A DNA stretch of 64,000 nt from Nitrosomonadales bacterium (GCA_016218415.1 JACRED010000015.1:19715-83714); one strand, 5' to 3'. Positions 54,245 through 62,769 are shown, numbered from the stretch's first letter. Notes: generated by a model from the letters alone, not told the origin. A program made the numbers and translations.

Positions 54245-56332
54245 TTACCGGCTCGATTTGACGGATTGGGTGGCAAACTGCCTGAGCAGTTCATTTTGCG
54301 CGCATTTCCTTGCCGCGCGGCGCGGATTTTTATGCCGGTAATGCCCTTCGCCGTCCATTTCCCATGCCTGGGTGTTGTCCTGCAGGTAAATCTTCAGCCC
54401 CTCGTCGAGCACGCGCTTCTTGAGCTTTTTGTCCAGCACCGGAAAACACACTTCGATACGGCGGAAGAAATTCCGGTCCATCCAGTCCGCGCTGGCGAGG
54501 TACACGTCATGCTTCAGGTCGTTGCGGAAATAAAAAATGCGCGTGTGCTCCAGAAAGCGGCCTATCACCGAACGCACCCTGATGTTTTCCGACAGGCTCT
54601 TCACGCCGGGGCGCAGCGCGCACACGCCGCGCACGATCAGATCCACTTTCACGCCCGCCTGCGAGGCCTCGTACAGCGCGTTGATGGTCTCGGGTTCCAG
54701 CAGCGCGTTCATTTTGGCAATGATGTGGGCGCGCTTGCCGGCCTTGGCGAGCCTGGTCTCGTTCTGTATCGAGCGCAACACCTCGGCGTGCATCGAAAAC
54801 GGCGATTGCCACAAATGGTTCAGTGTGCGCGCCTTGCCCAGGCTGGTAAGTTGGCCGAACACTTCGTTCACATCGGCGCAGACTTCCTCGTTCGCGGTGA
54901 ACAGACCGAAATCGGTATACAGCCGCGCGGTGCGCGGATGGTAGTTGCCGGTGCCGAGGTGCACGTAACGGCGCAGCTTGCCATCCTCGCGGCGCACCAC
55001 CATCAGCATCTTCGCGTGGGTCTTGTGCCCGACCACGCCGTACACCACATGCGCGCCCACCTGCTCCAGCCGCGTCGCCCAGTTGATATTGGCCTCCTCG
55101 TCGAAGCGCGCCAGCAACTCCACAACCACGGTCACCTCCTTGCCGCGCTGCGCCGCGGCGATCAAGGCTTCCATCAGCGCGGAATCGACGCCGGTGCGGT
55201 ACACCGTCTGCTTGATCGCGACCACGCTGGGATCGCTGGCCGCCTGCTGGATGAAATCGATCACCGGCTTGAATGACTGGAACGGGTGATGCAGCAGCAC
55301 ATCGCTCTTGCGGATCACCTTGAACATATCCGCGCCCTTTTTCATCAGCACGCCGGGCACGCTGGGCGTGAAAGCCGGAAACTTCAAATTGTCGCGCGCC
55401 ACCAGACCGGGGATCTCCATCAGCCGCACCAGGTTCACCGGGCCGTGCACGCGATACAGATCCTCGGTCGCAAGGTTGAATTCCTTGAGCAGCAACTCGG
55501 CGATGGTCGGCGAACAGTTGTCGGCGATCTCCAGACGCACCGCGTCGCCAAAATGGCGTTGCGGCAATTCGCCCTGCAGGGACAGGCGCAGGTTCTTGAC
55601 CTCCTCCTCGTCCACGAACAGGTTGCTGTTGCGCGTCACGCGGAACTGGTAACAACCCAGCACCTCCATGCCGCTGAACAATTCGCCGACATGCGCGTGC
55701 AGGATAGAAGAAAGGAATACGAAGCCGTATTCGCAGCCGCTGATCTCCGGCGGCATCAGGATGGTGCGCGGCACCACGCGCGGGGCTTGCACGATCGCGC
55801 GAGTAGAGTTGCGCCCGAAGGCGTCCTTGCCCTGCAACTCCACGGCAAAGTTCAGGCTCTTGTTGAGTACGCGCGGAAAAGGATGCGCCGGATCGAGCCC
55901 GATCGGCGTCAGTACCGGCATCACTTCGCGGAAAAAGAAATCCCTGACCCAAGCCTGCTGCGCTTCGTTCCACTGGGTGCGGCGTATGAATTTGATGCCC
56001 TGCGCGGAAAGCGCCGGCGTGATGTCGTCGTTGAACAACTGGTACTGCCGCTCGATCAGCTGATGCGCCTGCTCGCGCACCAGCTTGAGCGTCTGCGGGG
56101 GCGTCATGCCGTCCGCACCGGCGGAGATGCTGCCCAGCTTGATCTGCTCCTTCAACCCGGCGACGCGGATCTCGAAGAACTCGTCGAGGTTGCTGCTGAC
56201 GATGCACAGATACTTCAGCCGCTCCAGCAGCGGGACGCCCGTATCCTCGGCCTGCGCCAATACGCGGCGGTTGAACTCGAGCTGGCCGAGTTCGCGGTTC
56301 AGGAATTGTTGCGGAGCGTATTTTTTAGACAT
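54245..56332 (-). CDS. ppk1: Polyphosphate kinase 1
   Basis: 695-aa enzyme making polyphosphate from ATP, membrane-associated. N-terminal domain FLNRELGQLEFNRRVLAQA; the autophosphorylated His is in VGHKTHAKMLMV and the second conserved His in YVHLGTGNYHPRTARLYTD; the C-terminal domain holds ASADWMDRNFFRRIEVCFPV. Length is typical. With pap (46146) it provides synthesis and use of polyphosphate; no exopolyphosphatase gene is in the window. Confidence 0.97.
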   Translation of the reverse strand: MSKKYAPQQFLNRELGQLEFNRRVLAQAEDTGVPLLERLKYLCIVSSNLDEFFEIRVAGLKEQIKLGSISAGADGMTPPQTLKLVREQAHQLIERQYQLFNDDITPALSAQGIKFIRRTQWNEAQQAWVRDFFFREVMPVLTPIGLDPAHPFPRVLNKSLNFAVELQGKDAFGRNSTRAIVQAPRVVPRTILMPPEISGCEYGFVFLSSILHAHVGELFSGMEVLGCYQFRVTRNSNLFVDEEEVKNLRLSLQGELPQRHFGDAVRLEIADNCSPTIAELLLKEFNLATEDLYRVHGPVNLVRLMEIPGLVARDNLKFPAFTPSVPGVLMKKGADMFKVIRKSDVLLHHPFQSFKPVIDFIQQAASDPSVVAIKQTVYRTGVDSALMEALIAAAQRGKEVTVVVELLARFDEEANINWATRLEQVGAHVVYGVVGHKTHAKMLMVVRREDGKLRRYVHLGTGNYHPRTARLYTDFGLFTANEEVCADVNEVFGQLTSLGKARTLNHLWQSPFSMHAEVLRSIQNETRLAKAGKRAHIIAKMNALLEPETINALYEASQAGVKVDLIVRGVCALRPGVKSLSENIRVRSVIGRFLEHTRIFYFRNDLKHDVYLASADWMDRNFFRRIEVCFPVLDKKLKKRVLDEGLKIYLQDNTQAWEMDGEGHYRHKNPRRAARKCAQNELLRQFATQSVKSSR

Positions 56333-56389
56333 AAGTTAGGATGCAATCCGTTGCACTTTTCATTACTCATGACGGACTTAATAAAACAT

Positions 56390-56419
56390 CCGTCATTCCC
56401 GCGAAAGCGGGAATGACGG
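56390..56419. repeat. dRS3-like palindrome
   Basis: Perfect 13-bp arms (CCGTCATTCCCGC) around GAAA, the ATTCCC-N8-GGGAAT repeat type abundant in Neisseria and other betaproteobacteria. It lies between the yggX stop and ppk1 start and may act as a terminator-like hairpin. Confidence 0.85.
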
Positions 56420-56436
56420 GAAGGGCAGAGCAATAT

Positions 56437-56709
56437 TTACTGTTTCGGCGGAACATACCCTTCGGGCATTTGCACACCCTCGCCAAAGAAATATTTCTCC
56501 ATCATCTGGGCGAGAAATTTTCGGGCGGCGGCATCGGCGAGGTTGAGGCGGTTTTCATTCACCTGCATGGTCTGAAATTTGAGCCAGCCCTGCCAGGCTT
56601 CCTTGGAAACATTTTCAAATATCCGCTGACCCAGCGCGCCGGGGTAGGGCAAACGATCCAGCCCCTCGGCCTCACGCCCCAGCTTTACGCATTTCACCAT
56701 TCTTGCCAT
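56437..56709 (-). CDS. yggX: Fe(II)-trafficking protein YggX
   Basis: 90-aa cytoplasmic protein protecting iron-sulfur clusters. Starts [20 protein letters not shown] with the redox-active Cys7, and has the conserved [10 protein letters not shown] and EKYFFGEG near the end. Standard length; stands alone upstream of ppk1. Confidence 0.96.
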   Translation of the reverse strand: MARMVKCVKLGREAEGLDRLPYPGALGQRIFENVSKEAWQGWLKFQTMQVNENRLNLADAAARKFLAQMMEKYFFGEGVQMPEGYVPPKQ

Positions 56710-56807
56710 GCCATCAATCTCCGAGTAAATAATTCTGGTATGGAATTATGACATTTTGAAGGAGGCCGTGCGCGTGCATCCATTGTCCAGATACTAAACG
56801 GATGGTG

Positions 56808-56840
56808 CCGTTCATGTTGAGCCTGTCGAAACATGAACGG
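56808..56840. repeat. 33-bp palindromic repeat (same family as inside waaA)
   Basis: Arms CCGTTCATGTT / AACATGAACGG, perfectly complementary, around GAGCCTGTCGA. It is the intergenic single-unit form of the element that sits as an inverted pair in waaA (14738-14803). Located between yggX and uppP. Confidence 0.88.
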
Positions 56841-56863
56841 TCAGGCAAGCCAGCGCGCACTGC

Positions 56864-57691
56864 CTAAACGCCGCTCCAGCTCACCATCCCGGTGTAATAC
56901 GTCACCAGCACCACCAGCCCGAACGCGATGCGGTACCAGGCGAACACCGTAAAGTCGTGGCTGCTGATGTAGCGCAACAGCCAGCGCACACACAGGAACG
57001 CCGACACGAACGAAGCCGCGAAGCCCACCGCCCACATGCCCAGATCGTCGGTCGTCAGCAGCGCGCGCTCTTTGTACAACTCATAGATCGTCGCGCCAAT
57101 CAGCGTCGGCATCGCGAGGAAGAACGTGAACTCCGTCGCCGCCTTGCGCGATAGCCCGAAGAACAGGCCGCCGATGATTGTCGCGCCGGAACGCGAAGTC
57201 CCCGGAATCAGCGCCAGCGCCTGCGCAAAGCCCACCTTCAACGCGTCCTTCCAATTGAGATCGTCCACCGTCTGCACGCTCACCGTGTGCTTGCGCTTCT
57301 CCGCCCACAGGATGAACAGCGCGCCGATGATCGAAGTCGTCGCCACCGTGATCGGGTTGAACAGCGCCGCCTTGATATGCTTGCCGAACACCAGCCCCAG
57401 CAGCGCCAGCGGCAAAAACGCGATGCCCACATTGATGACAAAACGCTGCGCCGCCTCCTGCTTCTGAACCAGCCCGCCGATCACCGAGCCGATCTTCGCG
57501 CGGTACTCCCACATCACCGCCATGATCGCCGCCGACTGGATCACGATCTCAAACAACTTGCCGCGCTCATCGTTGAAATCCAGCAAACTGCCCGCCACGA
57601 TCAGATGCCCCGTGCTGGAAATAGGCAGAAATTCCGTGAGCCCCTCGACGAGGCCAAGTATCGCCGCGTTGATAAGTAATGCGATGTCCAT
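56864..57691 (-). CDS. uppP: Undecaprenyl-diphosphatase UppP (BacA)
   Basis: 275-aa membrane enzyme recycling undecaprenyl pyrophosphate for cell wall and O-antigen assembly. Motif 1 [17 protein letters not shown] with its catalytic Glu pair and motif 2 [20 protein letters not shown] with the catalytic Ser/Arg are intact; about eight membrane helices. Confidence 0.97.
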   Translation of the reverse strand: MDIALLINAAILGLVEGLTEFLPISSTGHLIVAGSLLDFNDERGKLFEIVIQSAAIMAVMWEYRAKIGSVIGGLVQKQEAAQRFVINVGIAFLPLALLGLVFGKHIKAALFNPITVATTSIIGALFILWAEKRKHTVSVQTVDDLNWKDALKVGFAQALALIPGTSRSGATIIGGLFFGLSRKAATEFTFFLAMPTLIGATIYELYKERALLTTDDLGMWAVGFAASFVSAFLCVRWLLRYISSHDFTVFAWYRIAFGLVVLVTYYTGMVSWSGV

Positions 57692-57697
57692 AAAGTG

Positions 57698-57726
57698 CCG
57701 TCATTCCCGCGAAAGCGGGAATCCAG
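57698..57726. repeat. dRS3-like repeat, partial
   Basis: GCCGTCATTCCCGCGAAAGCGGGAATCCAG just upstream of uppP: the same hairpin core as at 56390 but with the right arm ending in CCAG, the common junction form of this repeat. Confidence 0.8.
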
Positions 57727-57753
57727 TAAAAATAAAATTCAATATCCCACATC

Positions 57754-57790
57754 CCCTCCCCCTTGCAGGGGGAGGGTTGGGGTGGGGGTA
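57754..57790. repeat. C-rich/G-rich hairpin repeat
   Basis: CCCTCCCCCT-TGC-AGGGGGAGGG followed by a G-rich TTGGGGTGGGGGT tail, a dispersed intergenic repeat found in many proteobacterial genomes. Its position between DUF1289 and uppP shows no coding role. Confidence 0.75.
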
Positions 57791-57829
57791 GAAATTACAA
57801 AATAAGCCAACCTGAAAATCCGCCGCCCC

Positions 57830-58045
57830 CTAAACCGACTGATGCTGCAACCGATCCGCCAGCAAAGCAATGCGCAGATTCACCGCCCGCTGCTCCGCCT
57901 CGCTCATCCCCACCCAGCGCGTGATCTCGTCAAACGTGCGCAGACAACTGCGGCACACATCGTCGCCCAGTGCCGTGGTGCAATGGCCGGTGCAGGGCGT
58001 GTCGGCGGTGATTTCGGGGTGGGAGGCGGAAGAGCGCGGGTGCAT
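57830..58045 (-). CDS. DUF1289 protein
   Basis: 71-aa protein with the four-Cys pattern of DUF1289: TPCTGHCTTALGDDVCRSCLRT, then the helix ITRWVGMSEAEQRAV. The cysteines suggest a metal or iron-sulfur site. Function unknown. Next to the restriction cassette but on the other strand. Confidence 0.9.
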   Translation of the reverse strand: MHPRSSASHPEITADTPCTGHCTTALGDDVCRSCLRTFDEITRWVGMSEAEQRAVNLRIALLADRLQHQSV

Positions 58046-58132
58046 GGGGCGAGATTATACCGGCACCCGGCAAGGAAGCTGGAAGCAATAACCGACTTTT
58101 CCCGCAGTGGTAGGCATCAACCGGACAAAATC

Positions 58133-58191
58133 TTGACTGGTAATAAATAATGACATACTGTCCGCAAAAATTCCCAGAGACTTTTCGGACA
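58133..58191 (+). promoter_or_regulatory. Promoter and operator-like inverted repeat of the methylase gene
   Basis: TTGACT (58133-58138), a 17-bp spacer and TACTGT (58156-58161); the -10 hexamer is weak. Overlapping it and extending to 58191 is an inverted repeat, TGTCCGCAAAA / TTTTCGGACA, ending 10 bp before the methylase ATG. Such an arrangement suits repression by the HTH part of the methylase itself. Confidence 0.4.
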
Positions 58192-58201
58192 ATAAATCGC
58201 C

Positions 58202-59476
58202 ATGAATGCCGCCCTCACCCTAGTCAGCGATCAAGATGCCGCGCTGGCCTATCTCACTGAAGCCCGCAAACACCACACACAAGCAGTCATTGCCAAGCAT
58301 TTGGGCGTGGGTGTCCGCACCATCAGCCGCTGGGAAGCGCGGCAAACCAACCCGCCTGCCTACCTCGCGCACGCTTTGCAACAACTGCTGCCATTCGGGG
58401 AAGAAAGCCCCGCAGGCGCTTTCGATTTCATCGACCTGTTCGCGGGCATCGGCGGGCTGCGCAATGCGTTCGAGCAAGTCGGCGGGCGCTGCGTGTACAC
58501 CAGCGAATGGGACAGCTACGCGCAAAAAACCTACGCCGAAAATTTTCGCGACCGGCACCCCATCGCCGGGGACATCACCCAGGTAGATGCCGCCGACATC
58601 CCCGACCACGACGTGCTGCTAGCGGGTTTCCCCTGCCAGCCATTTTCGATTGCCGGAGTGTCCAAGAAAAATGCGCTGGGTAAAAAGCACGGCTTTGCCT
58701 GCGAAACACAGGGCACCCTGTTCTTCGATGTGGCGCGCATCATCGAGGCAAAACGCCCGCGCGCCTTCCTGCTTGAGAACGTCAAGAACCTCGTTTCACA
58801 CGACAAAGGTCGCACCTTCGATGTTATCCGCCGCACCCTGACCCATGACCTCGGCTATCACATCCACTACCGCGTCATAGACGGCGCGCACTTCGTTCCG
58901 CAACACCGCGAGCGCATCCTCATCGTCGGCTTCCGCGAGCCGGTCGCGTTCGATTTCGACGCGCTGCCCCTGCCACCAAAAGGTACGCACACACTCAAAG
59001 ACATCCTGCACCGCACCGACGGCAGTGAGCCGGTCTTGCAATGGGACGAAGGGAAATACTTCGACCACAAGAAAAAGAAAGTGCAGGACAAATACACCCT
59101 CACCGACAACCTCTGGCGCTACTTGCAAAACTACGCCGAGAAGCACCGCCTCAAGGGCAACGGCTTCGGCTTTGGTTTGGTCAAACCCACAGACGTTGCC
59201 CGCACCTTATCGGCGCGCTATTACAAGGACGGCTCGGAAATTCTCGTGTACCAAGGTGCGCGCAAAAACCCGCGCCGACTCACGCCCAGAGAGTGCGCGC
59301 GGCTGATGGGCTATCCCGACACGTTCAGGATTCCGGTGTCGGATACGCGCGCTTACAAACAATTCGGAAATTCTGTTGTTGTTGATGTTATGGCTCATGT
59401 AGCAAAGTTGATGCAACCCATGCTGGAACCTGGTATCTTGGAAACTGAAGTCCCTCTTCGTTATGCAACCCTTTAA
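58202..59476 (+). CDS. DNA cytosine-5 methyltransferase (Dcm/EcoRII-like) with N-terminal HTH
   Basis: 424-aa C5 methyltransferase. Residues ~15-60 form a helix-turn-helix ([20 protein letters not shown]). Motifs follow in the normal order: [17 protein letters not shown] with the catalytic Cys [31 protein letters not shown], a target-recognition region, and [13 protein letters not shown]-terminal extensions of this sort occur in Dcm/M.EcoRII, which modify the inner C of CCWGG; with an MvaI-like nuclease and Vsr next to it, CCWGG is the likely target. First gene of the cassette. Confidence 0.93.
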   Translation: MNAALTLVSDQDAALAYLTEARKHHTQAVIAKHLGVGVRTISRWEARQTNPPAYLAHALQQLLPFGEESPAGAFDFIDLFAGIGGLRNAFEQVGGRCVYTSEWDSYAQKTYAENFRDRHPIAGDITQVDAADIPDHDVLLAGFPCQPFSIAGVSKKNALGKKHGFACETQGTLFFDVARIIEAKRPRAFLLENVKNLVSHDKGRTFDVIRRTLTHDLGYHIHYRVIDGAHFVPQHRERILIVGFREPVAFDFDALPLPPKGTHTLKDILHRTDGSEPVLQWDEGKYFDHKKKKVQDKYTLTDNLWRYLQNYAEKHRLKGNGFGFGLVKPTDVARTLSARYYKDGSEILVYQGARKNPRRLTPRECARLMGYPDTFRIPVSDTRAYKQFGNSVVVDVMAHVAKLMQPMLEPGILETEVPLRYATL

Positions 59477-59486
59477 AGGAGAAATC

Positions 59487-59768
59487 ATGCACACCCAATC
59501 ACGTATTCCAAAACTTCACGACACAACTTTTGATGGTGCATTGTTGTGGTTCTCGGAGATGCAATGTAGCAAGCTCCTTTTTCATCCAGAGGATGATCCT
59601 GCGGATATTGTTCATATCTCAAATGGCGAACGGTTCTTCTCGAATGTCGAGGTAGAAGAACTGCGCTTCTTGCTAAATGAACTTGAGGAAGGTCTTGGGC
59701 ACGACAAGGTGATTGGAGCCGCATATCCGATTTTCTTGAACGCTTGCGGAATTCAACTGGATGCTTGA
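59487..59768 (+). CDS. Unknown 93-aa protein inside the restriction cassette
   Basis: Starts at ATG 59487 with an AAAGGAGA ribosome site, 10 bp after the methylase stop, and ends 41 bp before the endonuclease gene. Acidic and soluble (CSKLLFHPEDDPADIVHI, VEELRFLLNELEEGLGHDKV); no HTH, so it is not a classical controller protein, and no other domain is recognised. It is clearly richer in A+T than the methylase gene. Its fixed place between methylase and nuclease suggests a role in the system or a later insertion. Confidence 0.7.
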   Translation: MHTQSRIPKLHDTTFDGALLWFSEMQCSKLLFHPEDDPADIVHISNGERFFSNVEVEELRFLLNELEEGLGHDKVIGAAYPIFLNACGIQLDA

Positions 59769-59809
59769 TGGTTGACACTAAAATCTTGGCTTTACGCTAA
59801 AGGAAAAAT

Positions 59810-61114
59810 ATGTTTGCTGACCTTGCTGGTTTGTTGCGGCGCTTCTCAGAGCTTGGCGCGGTTCGTGCCTTTTGCAAACCGCTCGCAGAAAACGATAACA
59901 GCAAGCAACAGATATATCTCGGCGGAAATTTTGACGTGGTGCAAATGTTTCCGTTCGAGAATGTCGAAGCAACCTCGAACGGCAAGGACAGCACTTACAA
60001 AGCAAAACTGAACTTCGTGTGGGTCAGTGCCGACAAGACAGAGCAGGCTGCTGGCGCACAACTTATTCTCTATCCGCAATATCCTGAAGTTCGCCTTTCC
60101 GGTTTTCTTCGTGGGTGCAAATACGCGCCCAATGAGTTGTTGAGGCCAATACCCGCGTCCCAACGCCGCTTCAATAATGGCCCGGATGGACGAATTTTGT
60201 TTTTTGGAATTACCCGCAACGGTGAAACGCTGGCTTACCTTGCCCCGGCGGAAAGTAGCGTTGCGCAAGAGTTTCGACGACGACAGACTGAAAGCGCTTT
60301 TTCTCAAGAAAGCGTTTTCTTCAATTTGCCATTGCGTGGGCGCGACTCAAAATCTATTCTTCTTGAGAGCTTGGCAAAGATCAGAGATGTCGGCTGGCAT
60401 CCTTCTATGCGCTTGAACAAGACAGGTGAGATTATTCCATACAAGGCTCGAAATGGCGGCGGGTATACGCTTGAAGCGTTGCTCGGCATCATTCCCAACG
60501 GACGTTCCGAACCGGATTTCCTGGGCTGGGAAATGAAAGCCTATAGCGGCGACCGGATTACGCTGATGACACCGGAGCCGGACGGCGGGATGTATGGCGA
60601 GCGCGGCGTCAAAGTGTTTGTTCGCGAATACGGCAAGCACACCGGAGACGATACGCTGTATTTCACCGGCACGCATCGTGCCGATTGCCGCAATGAGAAA
60701 ACCGGCCTTACCTTGGCAGTGCGCGGCTTTGACTCTTCACGAAAAGTTATCGAGGACGTGGGAGGCGCGGTGGAGTTGCTCGACGATGCCGGAGGCTGCG
60801 CCGCCGCTTGGTCGTTCGCCGAGCTGATGATCGGGTGGAACAAGAAACACGCGCAGGCGGCTTATGTTCCGTATGAAAGCGAGAAAGAAGCCGCGCCCGC
60901 CTACCGCTATTTCAGCCCCGCGTTGCTCGGGGAAGGCACGGATTTCAACCGTTACTTGGCGGCGCTGAGTGCTGGTCGGGTGATCTTCGATCCGGGTTCC
61001 AAGGTGATGAAGGCCAGCACCGAAAAATCCACCGTTAAAGCGCGCAGCCAATTCAGGATGTCGGTGCGGCATCTGGCGGCGCTATATAAAAAGTTCGAGC
61101 CGGTGAAGTTTTGA
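59810..61114 (+). CDS. MvaI/BcnI-family restriction endonuclease
   Basis: 434 aa, ribosome site AAAGGA. The C-terminal half has the MvaI/BcnI core: GGGYTLEALLGI, then the PD-(D/E)XK-like EPDFLGWEMKAY, and RITLMTPEPDGG. MvaI cuts CCWGG and BcnI CCSGG as monomers. The N-terminal ~200 residues are an extra region, since MvaI itself is about 250 aa; it may be a DNA-binding or regulatory part. A+T-rich at its start. Its stop overlaps the vsr start by 4 bp. Confidence 0.9.
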   Translation: MFADLAGLLRRFSELGAVRAFCKPLAENDNSKQQIYLGGNFDVVQMFPFENVEATSNGKDSTYKAKLNFVWVSADKTEQAAGAQLILYPQYPEVRLSGFLRGCKYAPNELLRPIPASQRRFNNGPDGRILFFGITRNGETLAYLAPAESSVAQEFRRRQTESAFSQESVFFNLPLRGRDSKSILLESLAKIRDVGWHPSMRLNKTGEIIPYKARNGGGYTLEALLGIIPNGRSEPDFLGWEMKAYSGDRITLMTPEPDGGMYGERGVKVFVREYGKHTGDDTLYFTGTHRADCRNEKTGLTLAVRGFDSSRKVIEDVGGAVELLDDAGGCAAAWSFAELMIGWNKKHAQAAYVPYESEKEAAPAYRYFSPALLGEGTDFNRYLAALSAGRVIFDPGSKVMKASTEKSTVKARSQFRMSVRHLAALYKKFEPVKF

Positions 61115-61530
61115 GCGATATTTGGAGCAAACAAAAACGTTCCGAAGTCATGTCGCTAATTCGCTCGCGCGGCAACAAAGCGACGGAGTTGCGCCTGATA
61201 GAAATCTTTCGCGAGCACGGCATCACTGGCTGGCGGCGAAATCAGCCAATATTGGGCAAGCCGGATTTCACATTCAGGCGCGAGCGGGTTGTGGTGTTTG
61301 TGGACGGCTGTTTCTGGCACGGTTGCCCGAGGTGCTACCAGCGACCCAAGAGCAACCGAAAATTCTGGGATGAAAAAATCGCCGCCAACCGCAAGCGAGA
61401 CCGGCGCGTGAACCGCGAGTTACGAGGGCTTGGATGGCGTGTGGTTCGGGTGTGGGAGCACCAATTGAACAACTCTGCGCGGATTGCGGTGCGAGTGAAA
61501 TGCGCTTTGGAATTAGGGAGCGCTGAATAG
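61111..61530 (+). CDS. vsr: Very short patch repair endonuclease Vsr
   Basis: 139-aa nuclease that nicks at T:G mismatches left by deamination of 5-methylcytosine in the methylase's site. Zinc and active-site features are present: KRSEVMSLIRSRGNKATE, the catalytic Asp in GKPDFTF, and FVDGCFWHGCPRC. It starts at a TTG overlapping the endonuclease stop. Its company with a Dcm-like enzyme is usual. Confidence 0.95.
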   Translation: MSDIWSKQKRSEVMSLIRSRGNKATELRLIEIFREHGITGWRRNQPILGKPDFTFRRERVVVFVDGCFWHGCPRCYQRPKSNRKFWDEKIAANRKRDRRVNRELRGLGWRVVRVWEHQLNNSARIAVRVKCALELGSAE

Positions 61531-61532
61531 GT

Positions 61533-61600
61533 CGTCGTTCCCGCGTAGGCGGGAACCCAGTCATTTCAATATGCTGGATTCCCGCCTACGCGGGAATGAC
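61533..61600. repeat. Double dRS3-like repeat
   Basis: Two hairpin units (TTCCCGCGTAGGCGGGAA and ATTCCCGCCTACGCGGGAAT) in inverted orientation, joined by CCCAG-TCATTTCAATATG-CTGG, so the 68 bp is itself a long inverted repeat. It lies directly after vsr, at the border of the restriction cassette and the duplicated dodecin end. Confidence 0.85.
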
Positions 61601-61624
61601 AAAACTGATTTAATCAGGGCACCT

Positions 61625-61792
61625 TTATTTCTTCGGATCGTACTTGAAGGATAAGGCGACCCTTGCCCGGTAGGAGGACACCTTGCCGTCCTTGACCACC
61701 ATGTCCAGTTTGACGATTTCGGCCACGCGCAAATCACGCAGGGTTTTGGAGGCGACCTTCACCGCGTTCGCGGCGGCATACTCCCGGCGATG
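61625..61792 (-). pseudogene. Truncated second copy of dodecin (3' end only)
   Basis: About 55 C-terminal codons of dodecin, ending in the same KYDPKK and TAA, in the same orientation as the intact gene at 62551. By my count about 15 of 165 bases differ (~91% identity). Homology stops near 61792 within AAANAV, with no start codon. It lies directly downstream of higA. Confidence 0.85.
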
Positions 61793-61803
61793 TTGTGAAA
61801 TTC

Positions 61804-62091
61804 TTATGCGCTAACCCGATTCTGTTTGTCGCACTTGATGGCGCGGCGCTCTGCTTGCCATAGATCATAGTTGGCCTGCATGTAGAGCCAGGACTCTGCG
61901 GAGCCTCCAAAGACGCGAGCGAGCTTGATTGCCATGTCGGCGGAAATTCCGGCGCGCGAGTTGAGTATGCGAGAAAGCGCGACGCGCGTTACACCAAGTT
62001 GTTCGGCCAGACTGGTTACGGTTACGCCTTCGACCAAAACGCCATCCTTTAGCACTTCTCCCGGATGCGGGGGATTGAACATGCGGCTCAT
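61804..62091 (-). CDS. higA: HigA/VapI-family antitoxin
   Basis: 95-aa XRE-type DNA-binding antitoxin: FNPPHPGEVLKDGVL opening and the HTH VTSLAEQLGVTRVALSRILN, then MAIKLARVFGGSAESWL, all typical of HigA. The ribosome site (AGGAGA) overlaps the higB stop, so the two are coupled. It normally neutralises HigB and represses the operon through the palindrome upstream of higB. The partner toxin is frameshifted here. Confidence 0.94.
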   Translation of the reverse strand: MSRMFNPPHPGEVLKDGVLVEGVTVTSLAEQLGVTRVALSRILNSRAGISADMAIKLARVFGGSAESWLYMQANYDLWQAERRAIKCDKQNRVSA

Positions 62092-62100
62092 AATTTTCTC

Positions 62101-62378
62101 CTAGTGATAATCCTGATAATCGACGACTTCGGCATCTTGCCCGTCGAACCTGAAGGTTAGCCGCCAGTTTCCCGAAACTGAAGCCGCCCAATGTCCCTTT
62201 AGCGTGCCTTTCAGGGGATGCAGCTGCCACGCCGGCAACCCATGTCTTGTGGCGATTTTGCCGAATCCAGCTTGGCGAGTTGCATGCGAAGGCGGTTTTC
62301 GTGCGCGGCCTGTATGCCGGACTTGATTCCTTTCCTGAAGAACTTTTCGAGTCCCTTGTGAGCGAAGGATTTAATCAT
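62101..62378 (-). pseudogene. higB: HigB toxin with a one-base deletion
   Basis: From ATG 62376-62378 the product begins as HigB (MIKSFAHKGLEKFF...AKSPQDM), then at ~62235-62240 the frame shifts and stops 11 codons later. In the other frame the rest continues perfectly (LPAWQLHPLKGTLKGHWAAS ... VVDYQDYH) to a TAG at 62101. Total length 278 = 279 minus 1, so one base is missing. HigB is a ribosome-dependent RNase; this copy should be inactive unless it is a sequencing error. Confidence 0.88.
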
Positions 62379-62386
62379 GCAAAAAG

Positions 62387-62414
62387 TGTATAGCGTTGCT
62401 ATACGAATTGCAAA
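62387..62414 (-). promoter_or_regulatory. higBA promoter with palindromic HigA operator
   Basis: On the minus strand TTTGCA (62409-62414), a 16-bp spacer and TATACA (62387-62392), 9 bp before the higB ATG. A perfect inverted repeat GTATAGC-GTT-GCTATAC (62388-62404) covers the spacer and -10, the usual place for a HigA operator. Confidence 0.6.
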
Positions 62415-62550
62415 TGCTGAAACTGCGCCGTATATGTGGGGATGCTGTTACGGATATGCGCGTAATCCGGTGCGGCGTCAGATAGGCAGACGGTATTTGA
62501 AATACGATTGCCGACCCTGCTTTGCGGGCAAAGTCAGCAATCCGGTTTCT

Positions 62551-62769
62551 CTATTTCTTGGGATCGTACTTGAAGGATAAGGCTACTCTGGCACGGTAGG
62601 AGGACACTTTGCCATCCTTGACCACCATGTCCAGTTTGACGATTTCGGCCACGCGCAGATCGCGCAGGGTTTTTGAGGCGGCTTTGACCGCATTCGCGGC
62701 GGCATCCTCCCAGGATTTCTTGCTGGTTCCGACGATCTCGGTGATACGGTAAATGCTGTCTGCTGCCAT
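62551..62769 (-). CDS. Dodecin, flavin-binding protein
   Basis: 72-aa small dodecameric flavin/CoA-binding protein. Start ATG 62767-62769 with GGGAGG upstream; an open frame to 62826 has no ribosome site. Typical sequence SIYRITEIVGTSKKSWEDAA with the Trp that stacks on the flavin, and RDLRVAEIVKLDMVV. Its 3' end is duplicated downstream at 61625-61792, with higBA between the copies. Confidence 0.93.
   Translation of the reverse strand: MAADSIYRITEIVGTSKKSWEDAAANAVKAASKTLRDLRVAEIVKLDMVVKDGKVSSYRARVALSFKYDPKK

Noticed and set aside
54507..56207. 566-codon minus frame within ppk1
   Set aside because: Same strand, shifted frame; the ppk1 frame carries all catalytic motifs.
61533..61600. CRISPR-like repeat structure after vsr
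   Set aside because: Only two inverted hairpin units, no regular spacers; it is a dRS3-type double repeat.
62230..62245. Programmed frameshift in higB
   Set aside because: No slippery heptamer or obvious stimulator at the site; a plain one-base deletion or sequencing error is simpler.
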